Shown here: positions 1-6,371 of the stretch, piece by piece
Numbering within the stretch: the first letter of the stretch is position 1
Layout of the letters: each line of letters opens with the position of its first letter
Assembly: GCA_900557035.1 (NCBI GenBank)
Contig: USRA01000055.1
Coordinates: 1-13,093, forward strand
Reading direction: 5' to 3'
DNA: 13,093 bases
Source of the DNA: an uncultured Prevotella sp.
Lineage (GTDB): Bacteria > Bacteroidota > Bacteroidia > Bacteroidales > Bacteroidaceae
Program-made: the position numbers and the translations under genes
The notes under the pieces: generated by a model
Databases searched by the model: none
Seen by the model: only the letters and a program-made list of their open reading frames with translations
What the model was told of the DNA's origin: nothing

Positions 1-110
1 TTACAATTTATAACCATGGAAAGGGTAACTATCGCGAAAAAAACTGAATACTGAACACCCTCTTAGATACCTCGCACCCTGGGTATCATGGCAGCATCAG
101 GAAAAAGATA
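1..110. other. Left edge, no gene recognised
   Basis: I see no convincing gene here. A short plus-strand frame runs from base 3 to a TGA at 45-47 and could be the last 14 codons of a gene that starts outside the window, but it is too short to identify. A small inverted repeat (GATACC at 66-71 with GGTATC at 82-87) could form a weak hairpin. Confidence 0.3.
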
Positions 111-140
111 GTACTAGTACGCGTACATAGTACGTACTAG
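111..140. repeat. Cluster of overlapping GTAC-rich palindromes
   Basis: Three perfect 10-bp palindromes lie almost end to end: GTACTAGTAC (111-120), GTACGCGTAC (117-126) and AGTACGTACT (129-138). A wider inverted repeat pairs CTAGTACG (114-121) with CGTACTAG (133-140) across 11 bases. The cluster sits just upstream of a -7 element, so it could be an operator or a recombination or replication site of the decayed mobile element. No function can be assigned from sequence alone. Confidence 0.6.
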
Positions 141-161
141 GTAAATACAAAAATATTTTCG

Positions 162-169
162 TACCTTTG
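162..169 (+). promoter_or_regulatory. Candidate Bacteroidota -7 element TACCTTTG
   Basis: TACCTTTG matches the Bacteroidota primary sigma factor -7 consensus TAnnTTTG exactly. No TTTG or TTG is visible about 20 bases upstream. That stretch instead holds the palindrome cluster, so a promoter here may be weak or activator-dependent. Transcription would begin around 172-176, at the foot of the hairpin that follows. Confidence 0.45.
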
Positions 170-171
170 CA

Positions 172-212
172 CCCGTAATCAGGCAAGTAAAGTCTGGTTG
201 CGGGCGTTTTTT
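172..212 (+). terminator. Intrinsic terminator directly behind a -7 element
   Basis: The arm CCCGTAATCAGGC (172-184) pairs along all 13 positions with GTCTGGTTGCGGG (192-204), using three G-T wobbles. The loop is 7 bases (AAGTAAA). Six T's follow at 207-212. This is a textbook intrinsic terminator shape. Because it lies only a few bases after a -7 element, the likely product is either a short (about 40 nt) RNA or an attenuated leader for whatever followed at 295. Confidence 0.7.
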
Positions 213-294
213 GTTTATAGGAATTCGGTGCCGTTCCTGAAACTGAAATTTGGTGAATATCTCGCAGTCCAACCCTTTAACATTATATATTAAT

Positions 295-582
295 ATGGTA
301 AGAAAAGCTTATTTTTCTTTGGCGCAGGCATAGTCAAAGCTAATCGATGTAAGCGTAAATAGTAACTCGCTGACAGATAATGAGATAGATGTAAGAGCAA
401 ATTGGCTCATACCTTTGACAGCCAGCTGCTGTCATCCTGACGACACGCAAGGCTGCATCCTCGTTGGGGAGAACATGCTCGAGGGTATGGTGGTGGACTC
501 CCGCATCTGGCTGCAGCGACTCATCCACGCCATGATAGCGGCTCGCGACCGAGACGAAAGTATCTGGATTACCATCCAATAG
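295..582 (+). pseudogene. DUF5675-type protein remnant, C-terminal part
   Basis: An ATG at 295-297 opens a 12-codon peptide (MVRKAYFSLAQA) that ends at TAG 331-333. The same frame then stays open to TAG 580-582. The last ~45 codons read HPDDTQGCILVGEN, then DSRIWLQRLI, then SIWITIQ. This matches the C-terminal half of the DUF5675 family (phage or mobile-element proteins with a D-T-x-G-C-I-L-V-G-x-N core). The N-terminal half of that family cannot be recognised, and the 334-430 segment is highly degenerate. I read this as a deletion remnant, possibly with the start of a different gene joined to it at 295. The family call rests on recalled motifs. The minus-strand frame over the same bases looks like a shadow. 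Confidence 0.6.
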
Positions 583-629
583 ATAGAGTGTCATAACTTT
601 TACCGTAAGTGGTTGAGCGCAATAGCCCA

Positions 630-1300
630 GCTACTTGCTATGTTGGAATATCGGTGAAAAGATATGCTAAATAATCTGTTTTAAATTGTACCGAATTCGA
701 TACAATTAGAAATGCAGCAGGAAGCGACAACTTCGTGCTTTCTGTACAGGCATGGATTCAAAGAACAGGTGCAATAGGCATCATGGCAAAGCTGGTTGAT
801 ATGGTGGAACTTATGCTCATCGAGACATTGTGTACCACTTCGGAATGTGGATTAGTCCTCGTTTCCAACTTTTGTTGGTAAAAGAGTATCAACGTCTTAA
901 AGCTGATGAGCAGAAACAATTGGCATGGTCTGCCAAGCGGGAACTATCTAAGATAAACTATCGCATTCACACGGATGCTATCAAAGTAAATCTCATTCCT
1001 GCGGAGGTGACTCGTGAGCAAGCTGCTATGAAATATGCTGATGAAGCGGATGTACTCAACATCGCCATGTTCGGTATGACTGCGAAACAATGGCGTGAGC
1101 AGAATCCCGACAAGAAAGGAAACATTCGTGACTATGCCAGTATTAATGAACTTATCTGTCTCTCAAATATGGAGAATCTCAACGCTGTATTTATCAATGA
1201 TGGTATGGCGCAGTCTGAGCGACTTATCAAACTCAATCAGATTGCCATTCAGCAGATGAAAATTCTTGAAGATACAGGCGGAAGAAACTTATTAAAATAA
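630..1300 (+). pseudogene. KilA-N domain protein, disrupted
   Basis: KilA-N is a DNA-binding domain common in phages and Bacteroidales mobile elements. Frame 3 from about 678 reads NCTEFDTIRNAAGSDNFVL, then WIQRTGAIGIMAK up to about 788. The match then continues in frame 2: KAG, stop, YGGTYAHRD, then HFGMWISPRF and the helical C-terminal region (INYRIHTDAI, MFGMTAKQWREQNPDKKGN). The expected KAGRYGGTYAH motif therefore needs one missing A in the A-run at 788-790, and an Arg CGA changed to TGA at 797-799. A further in-frame TAA lies at 672-674, and the first ~60 residues are barely traceable back to ~630. The long open frame from GTG 830 is just the surviving back half (about 157 codons). It could still be translated, but it lacks most of the DNA-binding domain. 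Confidence 0.85.
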
Positions 1301-1337
1301 AGATGAATATGGCAATAAAGGATAAGGATGGAAATAC

Positions 1338-1370
1338 GGTGGGATGCATTTTTATCTGATGCATCCCCCT
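1338..1370. terminator. Hairpin between convergent genes
   Basis: GGGATGCAT (1341-1349) pairs perfectly with ATGCATCCC (1359-1367) around a 9-base loop, and can extend by two pairs after one mismatch. It lies between the broken KilA-N gene (plus) and the minus-strand orphan ending at 1401, where a shared terminator would be expected. No T-tract follows on either strand, so efficient intrinsic termination is uncertain. Confidence 0.4.
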
Positions 1371-1400
1371 ATGTAAATCCATATATTTCTTGTAGCGGCT

Positions 1401-1841
1401 TTAAACTTTGTCTTCTATCTTTGTGAATAGGCATTTCCCTTTTCTATAATCGTTGGGAGAAATTCTTTTTTTGTCATCAAATTCTAATTTATAGTCTTCA
1501 ACATCCCATTCCCAAGCTTCTAGCATTACATAATGTTGGTCATATAGAATCCAAATGAGTTTATCCCAAAGATAATTCGTTGCTTTAGGAACCTTTGTGA
1601 CTTTACTTCCGGGCTTGCCACTTGGTCTATTAGCTTTTATCTGGTATCTTTGATGATTAAAAACAAAATCTGCACCCTTACTTACTGCTGTTTTATCCTG
1701 CATGTAATCAGAATAATCATTTTCAGACATTCCGACTAACATCGCTGCATCATATTCTGATATTACTGAAATAATCTGTGGTGCAACACCATATTTTGAT
1801 TGCCATTGCAAGGCAATCTCGACAAGTTTATCTCTTAACAT
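1401..1841 (-). CDS. Uncharacterised 146-residue protein, possible PD-(D/E)XK-like nuclease
   Basis: This intact frame starts at ATG 1839-1841 and ends at TAA 1401-1403. I recognise the pattern of a widespread but uncharacterised bacterial family, with ISEYDAAMLVGM (residues 27-38), RYQIKANRPSGKPGSKV (65-81), YLWDKLIWILYD (90-101) and EAWEWD (108-113). Glu29 on a predicted helix, Asp58 before a short strand, and Gln67-Ile68-Lys69 on the next strand resemble the E...D...(E/Q)xK layout of PD-(D/E)XK nucleases. That reading is inference, and the family could be non-enzymatic. The gene is clearly more AT-rich than mnmE next door and borders mobile-element debris, so it looks acquired. There is no signal peptide or membrane segment. 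Nothing adjacent looks like a methylase or an antitoxin. Confidence 0.75.
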   Translation of the reverse strand: MLRDKLVEIALQWQSKYGVAPQIISVISEYDAAMLVGMSENDYSDYMQDKTAVSKGADFVFNHQRYQIKANRPSGKPGSKVTKVPKATNYLWDKLIWILYDQHYVMLEAWEWDVEDYKLEFDDKKRISPNDYRKGKCLFTKIEDKV

Positions 1842-1886
1842 AGTAATTTATTTGTGTTGTGTTGTAACATTTACTATTCCCATACG

Positions 1887-1918
1887 TTGAAATTATTGCT
1901 TCGGAAGGGTTATTTTTG
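1887..1918 (+). promoter_or_regulatory. Possible plus-strand promoter antisense to the mnmE 3' end
   Basis: TTG (1887-1889), 21 bases, then TATTTTTG (1911-1918) fits the Bacteroidota TTG / TAnnTTTG arrangement. A transcript from about 1924 would run antisense into mnmE, whose stop codon is at 1946-1948. No plausible plus-strand gene follows, so this may be a chance match in AT-rich DNA. Confidence 0.25.
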
Positions 1919-1945
1919 CAGTAAAACTCACTCGGAACAAAAGGG

Positions 1946-3352
1946 CTACTTTCCGATGCAGAAGTGCTTGAAGATATTGTTCAGCGTTTCCTGGCTGCTG
2001 ATCTGGCCGCCGGTGATTTCTCCCAGCTCCTCCAGTACCATTTTCAAATCCTCGGCGATGATGTCGCCGCTCATTCCCATTTCCATTGACTCCAATACCC
2101 GGGAGAGGGAAGCTTGGGCACGGAGAAGAGCCTCGTAGTGGCGGGCACTCGTAATGATGACATCGTTCTCGGTAATCTCCGGAATATCAGCGGCTTTTAC
2201 CAATGCCTGCTCCAGGGATGAAACGTTCTCGCCCGTGCGGGCACTGATAAAGAGTGGGGGGTCTGCTTCACTGGAATCTGAACCGCAGGAATGCGTTAAC
2301 TTATCAAACGCAACAAGCTTATCATTCTCCAGTTGATCCATCTTATTGAAAACCATCAGCAGTTTCTTGCCCTGGTTCTTCTGCTTCATCTCCTCGATTT
2401 CTGAGGCTGACGGCTGTTCATCCAATAGCCAGATTACTATCTTCGCCTCTTCCATCTTCTGGAAGGTGCGCTCTATTCCGATATTCTCTACCACATCATC
2501 CGTCTTGCGGATTCCTGCCGTATCTATGAAGCGGAAGGTAATTCCATCGATGAGGGTGGTGTCTTCTATCACGTCTCGGGTGGTTCCGTGAATGTCGCTC
2601 ACGATGGCTTTTTCCTCGTGGAGCAGACGGTTGAGCAGGGTGCTCTTGCCCACATTAGTCTTGCCTACGATGGCTACGGCTACTCCCTGCTTCAGGGCGT
2701 TGCCGGCCTCGAAGGAGTGGGCGAGGGTGGTAATCTTATGATTGATTTCTTCGGCTAGTGCCTGGAGATCGCTGCGGTCGGCAAACTCCAGTTCCTCGTG
2801 GTCGCTGAAGTCCAGCTCCAACTCCAGGAGCGAAGTCATCTTTAATAATTTTTCGCGCAGCAGGGAGAGTTCGTTACTGAAGTGACCCTTCAGTTGGCTA
2901 AGCGCCATCTTGTGGGTTGCCTTGTTGGTAGAGGCGATGAGGTCGGCTACTGCCTCTGCCTGCGAGAGGTCCATTTTGCCGTTGAGATAGGCACGACGGG
3001 TGTACTCGCCCGGATCTGCCTGTCGGCAGCCTGCCTGGGTGAGGCGCTGGAGAACCTGCTGGAGAATGTATCTGCTGCCATGGCAGGAAATTTCGGTGGA
3101 GTCTTCTCCGGTGTAGCTGTGAGGCGCCTTGAATACGCTTACCAGCACATCGTCGATGGTGTTGCCGTCCTGGTCCTTGATTTCGCCATAATGGATGGTG
3201 TTGGGGTTCGCATCGGTCAGGGGTTTGCCGCTGGCAGATACGAACACATGGTCGGTGATGCGAATGGCATCATGGCCGCTGAGTCGGATGATTCCGATGG
3301 CGCCACCGGCTGGGGTTGCCAGGGCGCAGATACATTCTTCCTGATTCTTCAT
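1946..3352 (-). CDS. mnmE: tRNA modification GTPase MnmE (TrmE)
   Basis: With MnmG, MnmE installs the 5-carboxymethylaminomethyl (or aminomethyl) group on U34 of tRNAs reading NNA/NNG codons, in the cytoplasm. The 468-residue length is normal. The N-terminal folate-binding domain covers about residues 1-120 and includes PGEYTRRAYLNGKMDL (114-129). A helical domain follows, with a G domain inserted in it. The G-domain motifs are the P-loop GKTNVGKS (230-237), GTTRD (256-260), DTAG (277-280), NKMD (336-339) and SAR (370-372). The protein ends in the diagnostic CIGK (465-468), whose Cys is catalytic in the family. The P-loop has Lys-Thr where many homologues have Arg-Pro, which does not break the consensus. 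It follows udp after 9 bases with no promoter between, so co-transcription is likely. Position 3352 is the only good start, with MKNQEECICALATPAGGAIG matching the family N-terminus. Confidence 0.98.
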   Translation of the reverse strand: MKNQEECICALATPAGGAIGIIRLSGHDAIRITDHVFVSASGKPLTDANPNTIHYGEIKDQDGNTIDDVLVSVFKAPHSYTGEDSTEISCHGSRYILQQVLQRLTQAGCRQADPGEYTRRAYLNGKMDLSQAEAVADLIASTNKATHKMALSQLKGHFSNELSLLREKLLKMTSLLELELDFSDHEELEFADRSDLQALAEEINHKITTLAHSFEAGNALKQGVAVAIVGKTNVGKSTLLNRLLHEEKAIVSDIHGTTRDVIEDTTLIDGITFRFIDTAGIRKTDDVVENIGIERTFQKMEEAKIVIWLLDEQPSASEIEEMKQKNQGKKLLMVFNKMDQLENDKLVAFDKLTHSCGSDSSEADPPLFISARTGENVSSLEQALVKAADIPEITENDVIITSARHYEALLRAQASLSRVLESMEMGMSGDIIAEDLKMVLEELGEITGGQISSQETLNNIFKHFCIGK

Positions 3353-3361
3353 TATTTCTCT

Positions 3362-4234
3362 TTAAATTCTGTCTAATACAACTTTTATCAAATTGTCGAT
3401 GGTGCTCTTATAGCCTGTGTTGGCACTGAGGGCACGGCGGTTGGCGATGACCATGCAGCAGGTGAGTGCCTTGTGGCCGAGGAGGAGGGAAAGACCGGCA
3501 AGGGCTGAACTCTCCATCTCGAAGTTATTGACGCGCAAGCCGTTATACTCGAATTTCTCAATCTTTGTGTTAAGCTCTTGGTCGGCAAGAGGAGCACGGA
3601 GCTCTCTGCCCTGCGGACCGTAGAAACCGCCGCAGGCGATGGTGATTCCGCGAACCATGTCGTCGCCGGCAATCTGATTGAGCAGTTCCGGGTCGTTGTT
3701 CACGCAGTATGGATTGCCAATCTGGTCGTTCCACTTCACCTGGCGCTTGAATTCTGCCTCAGTTTCGAGGTCGCAGATTTCGTTACGGCGGGCATAGAAG
3801 TTGATGAGTCCATCGAAACCGATGCTCTTCTGTGAAGCGACGAAGGTTCCGGCAGGACAGTTGAGCTGCAAGCCGCCGCAGGTTCCGATGCGCACGAGGG
3901 TGAGGGTGGTGTGCTCCGGTTTCTCGGTGCGGGTAGCGAAGTCGATGTTTTTCAGCGCATCCAGCTCGTTGACCACGATGTCAATATTATCGCATCCTAT
4001 ACCGGTGCTCTGCACGGTGATTCTCTTGCCCTTATATGTACCGGTGATGGCGTGGAATTCGCGGCTGGAAACCTCGCATTCCTGGGTCTCGAAGTGGGAT
4101 GCTACGAGGGCTACTCTGCCTGGGTCGCCCACAAGGATTACCTTGTCAGCCACCTGCTCCGGGCGTAAATGGAGGTGGAAGCAACTTCCATCTTCATTGA
4201 TGATCAATTCTGATTCTGCAAAATATTTGCTCAT
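3362..4234 (-). CDS. udp: Uridine phosphorylase-family nucleoside phosphorylase
   Basis: This NP-I family enzyme would split uridine (or a related nucleoside) with phosphate into base and ribose 1-phosphate, for pyrimidine salvage in the cytoplasm. The 290-residue protein shows the phosphate-binding GDPGR (36-40), the GTCGG core (117-121), FYGPQGR (204-210) in the base-recognition region, and NFEMESSA (237-244), whose Glu-Met-Glu binds the ribose. This is the Bacteroidota form, longer than the ~253-residue E. coli Udp. Exact base preference (uridine, thymidine or both) cannot be read from sequence. It is the first gene after the promoter at 4286-4317. The ribose 1-phosphate made has no direct tie to the arabinose block further right. 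Confidence 0.93.
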   Translation of the reverse strand: MSKYFAESELIINEDGSCFHLHLRPEQVADKVILVGDPGRVALVASHFETQECEVSSREFHAITGTYKGKRITVQSTGIGCDNIDIVVNELDALKNIDFATRTEKPEHTTLTLVRIGTCGGLQLNCPAGTFVASQKSIGFDGLINFYARRNEICDLETEAEFKRQVKWNDQIGNPYCVNNDPELLNQIAGDDMVRGITIACGGFYGPQGRELRAPLADQELNTKIEKFEYNGLRVNNFEMESSALAGLSLLLGHKALTCCMVIANRRALSANTGYKSTIDNLIKVVLDRI

Positions 4235-4285
4235 AATCTTTATGTTTTGATAGTTAGTAACTAATTCTTTCCTTTATGTAAAATG

Positions 4286-4317
4286 CAAAGATAATATTAT
4301 TTCCTGGAATGTGCAAA
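4286..4317 (-). promoter_or_regulatory. Promoter of the udp-mnmE operon
   Basis: On the minus strand, TTTG (4317-4314), 20 bases, then TATCTTTG (4293-4286) is a full match to the Bacteroidota promoter (TTTG, 19-21 bases, TAnnTTTG). Transcription would start near 4280, giving a leader of about 45 bases before the udp ATG at 4234. The region between here and the divergent serpin gene is AT-rich, and I see no other clear promoter in it. Confidence 0.75.
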
Positions 4318-4443
4318 GTTTTTTACGGTTTTTTAAACTATTATTGGGGGTAAACATTAAGAAGAGTTAAAATAAAGAAGGGGGATGCAAGGATTTGGGG
4401 ACTGCTGCATTTTACTAGCAGACGAAATTTAAAAGAAGAGATT

Positions 4444-5724
4444 ATGAAAAAGAATAACATGATGAAGTCTGCTGTGCTGATGATGCTGGCAGCTATGGCT
4501 ATCAACTCTTGCTCTACAAGCAAAAACGTGAATAAGGAAATCAAGGACGAGAACCAGGTGGCTCGCCCTGACAATGATATGGATATGGACGAACAATATC
4601 TGACTCTATCGGATGCTCAGCTCGACATCCTGCAGAAGAACAACAAGTTTGCCTTCAACCTTTTTCTGAAGGTTTCGGGAATGGATTCGAAGGTGGTTTC
4701 GCCTATGAGCGTTTCCTATCTCATGGGTATGTTGGCAAACGGTGCTAACGGTGAAACCCAGCAGGAAATCATGAAGGCGATTGGCTGCGAAGGTGTGAGC
4801 GTGAAGGAGCTGAACGAGCTTTATAAATCGCTGATTATGAGTGCTGGCAAGCTGGACAAGCAGACTACTGTAAATATCGCCAACTACGTGGCTGTCAACA
4901 GACAATATCAGTTGGATAAAGATTTTGTTAAGGCTGTTTCTGACAATTATCAGGCAGGAATCGAGAGCCTCGACTTCAATTCGCAGAAGTCGGCTGACCG
5001 CATCAACTCTTGGTGCAAGAAGCAGACGGAGGGAATGATTCCAAAGTTCATTGACCGTATGGAGCCTAGTGCTGTTTCCTATCTGCTGAACGCCATTTAC
5101 TTCAATGGCACCTGGATGAAGGAGTTTGACAAGAAGAACACGAAGCTGGAGAATTTCCGTGGCTATACGCGCGATATTCAGAAGGTGGAGATGATGCATC
5201 AGAACGAGAAATTCGACTATTATGAGAATGAAACCTTCAAGGCGGTGCAGCTGCTCTACGGCAACGGAACCTACTGCATGACCGTCATGCTGCCTAACGA
5301 GGGCAAGAGTATCGACGACATGATGAAGGAAATGGATGCAGGAAAATTCGTGACAATGATGGAAAATGTGGAGGAGTGCAAGGTAGATTTAAAGCTGCCT
5401 AAGTTTACCACAGAAATGGAATTGCCGCTCAACGACATCATCAGTCAGCTGGGAGCGTCCTCTATCTTCAACCCATCGAAAGCCGATTTCAGCCGTTTCG
5501 CCAAGGGCGATTTCTTCGTGAGCCAGATGCTGCAGAAAGCAAAGATAGAGGTGAGCGAAAAGGGAACCGAGGCTGCTGCCGTTACCGGAGCCATCATGCT
5601 GTCATCCCTGGTGCCAAGAGAGGAGCGTAGTGTGGTTTTCCATGCTGATCGTCCGTTCGTCTATACGATTACCGACCGACTGACCGGCGCCATCCTCTTC
5701 ATGGGACAGTTTACCGGAAAATAA
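4444..5724 (+). CDS. Serpin lipoprotein (serine protease inhibitor)
   Basis: This is a suicide inhibitor of serine or cysteine proteases, probably anchored in the outer membrane. A signal peptide ends in the lipobox INSC, with the lipidated Cys at residue 23. The serpin fold starts near residue 60 and includes VVSPMSVSYLMGMLANGANG (84-103) and NAIYFNGTW (216-224). The hinge EKGTEAAAVTGA (372-383) has Thr at P14 and small residues at P12-P10, as in inhibitory rather than non-inhibitory serpins. Counting from the hinge puts P1 at Ser388. Counting back from the Arg-Pro-Phe strand (403-405) puts it near 392-393, so the reactive loop is about five residues longer than in alpha-1-antitrypsin. It contains LVPRE, making Arg392 a candidate P1. 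Miropin of Tannerella forsythia is a known Bacteroidota lipoprotein serpin. A purine-rich AAAAGAAGAG precedes the ATG. It is divergent from udp, and no protease gene is visible nearby. Confidence 0.95.
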   Translation: MKKNNMMKSAVLMMLAAMAINSCSTSKNVNKEIKDENQVARPDNDMDMDEQYLTLSDAQLDILQKNNKFAFNLFLKVSGMDSKVVSPMSVSYLMGMLANGANGETQQEIMKAIGCEGVSVKELNELYKSLIMSAGKLDKQTTVNIANYVAVNRQYQLDKDFVKAVSDNYQAGIESLDFNSQKSADRINSWCKKQTEGMIPKFIDRMEPSAVSYLLNAIYFNGTWMKEFDKKNTKLENFRGYTRDIQKVEMMHQNEKFDYYENETFKAVQLLYGNGTYCMTVMLPNEGKSIDDMMKEMDAGKFVTMMENVEECKVDLKLPKFTTEMELPLNDIISQLGASSIFNPSKADFSRFAKGDFFVSQMLQKAKIEVSEKGTEAAAVTGAIMLSSLVPREERSVVFHADRPFVYTITDRLTGAILFMGQFTGK

Positions 5725-5739
5725 ACAAAATATGTAGCT

Positions 5740-5786
5740 TATCGCCCTGAAATAACTTAGTTTCATTTCAGGGCGATATTGTTTTT
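5740..5786 (+). terminator. Intrinsic terminator, probably shared by convergent serpin and rpiB
   Basis: TATCGCCCTGAAAT (5740-5753) and ATTTCAGGGCGATA (5765-5778) form a perfect 14-bp stem with an 11-base loop, followed by TTGTTTTT (5779-5786) on the plus strand. It begins 15 bases after the serpin stop codon. On the minus strand the stem follows rpiB but leads into a weaker T-rich stretch, so it is best for the serpin and can probably also stop the arabinose transcript. Confidence 0.9.
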
Positions 5787-5823
5787 AAAACCTTTTTAAA
5801 GATCCTTTCAGTTCAGACCGCAA

Positions 5824-6267
5824 TTACTGCTGAACAGGGATTTTCTTAACGCGGCGCTCATGACGGCCACCCTCGAAGGTAGTAGCAAAGAATTCGTCGA
5901 GGATAGCCTCGGCGGTCTTATTGTCGATGAAACGTCCTGGAAGTACCAATACATTGGCATCATTGTGCTGACGAACGAGATGAGCAATCTCCTTGCACCA
6001 TGCCAAACCGGCACGTACACCCTGATGCTTGTTCAATGTCATGGCGATTCCCTCGCCACTGCCGCAAATGCCGATTCCTGGATAAACCTCACCGCTCTCA
6101 ATGCCTTCGCCGAGCGCATGGCCGAAGTCAGGATAGTCAACACTCGCATCGCTGTATGTACCGTAATCCTTTACAGGATAACCCTTCTTCTCCAAATATT
6201 CCATTACAAACTGCTTCAATGGAAAACCTGCATGGTCGCATGCAATACCAACTGTCTTTACTTCCAT
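5824..6267 (-). CDS. rpiB: Ribose-5-phosphate isomerase B
   Basis: RpiB interconverts ribose 5-phosphate and ribulose 5-phosphate in the cytoplasm. The 147-residue protein carries the RpiB/LacA/LacB signatures: ACDHAG (9-14), DYPD (44-47), GICGSGEGIAM (66-76) with the catalytic-base Cys68, and RQHNDANVLVLPGR (99-112). It is the last gene of the minus-strand arabinose block. Together with transketolase it feeds and balances the pentose phosphate pool made from arabinose. The 188-base spacer before it has no recognisable promoter, so I infer read-through from tkt. Start at ATG 6265-6267, where MEVKTVGIACDHAG fits the family N-terminus. Confidence 0.96.
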   Translation of the reverse strand: MEVKTVGIACDHAGFPLKQFVMEYLEKKGYPVKDYGTYSDASVDYPDFGHALGEGIESGEVYPGIGICGSGEGIAMTLNKHQGVRAGLAWCKEIAHLVRQHNDANVLVLPGRFIDNKTAEAILDEFFATTFEGGRHERRVKKIPVQQ

Positions 6268-6285
6268 AATACTTAAGTTTTAAAA

Positions 6286-6348
6286 GTGAAGAACAAAGAG
6301 AACTCTCGTTTTAAAATGAAGAACTTAGAATACTCTTCATCACTTCAC
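6286..6348 (-). repeat. Heptad-repeat spacer with two competing hairpins (tkt-rpiB gap)
   Basis: GTGAAG (6286-6291) pairs with CTTCAC (6343-6348) and AAGAG (6296-6300) with CTCTT (6333-6337). A second stem, TGAAGA (6317-6322) with TCTTCA (6334-6339), uses overlapping bases, so the two folds exclude each other. The arms are built from GTGAAGA/ACAAAGA-like 7-bp units that resemble the araA-araB spacer. The fold would form in mRNA between tkt and rpiB. Confidence 0.5.
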
Positions 6349-6371
6349 AAGGTTAATATTTAAAATACAGA

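Noticed and set aside
331..582. Amber recoding (TAG as Gln), as in some gut phages, to join the 295 peptide to the DUF5675 tail
   Set aside because: The tail itself ends at TAG 580-582 exactly where the family ends, and host genes here (mnmE, GH51) also stop with TAG. A decayed gene is simpler.
340..594. Minus-strand 84-residue open frame opposite the DUF5675 remnant
   Set aside because: The plus strand carries a recognisable family motif in this stretch. The minus frame ends in low-complexity Ile/Tyr residues and matches nothing I know.
1303..1359. 18-codon open frame after the KilA-N gene
   Set aside because: It is too short, resembles nothing known, and its 3' end overlaps the hairpin at 1338-1370.
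2882..3376. 164-residue plus-strand frame across the mnmE start
   Set aside because: It is a shadow of mnmE, whose motifs and length are complete on the minus strand.
4606..5199. 197-residue minus-strand frame within the serpin gene
   Set aside because: It is a shadow. The serpin reading frame has a lipobox, fold motifs and hinge in one continuous frame.
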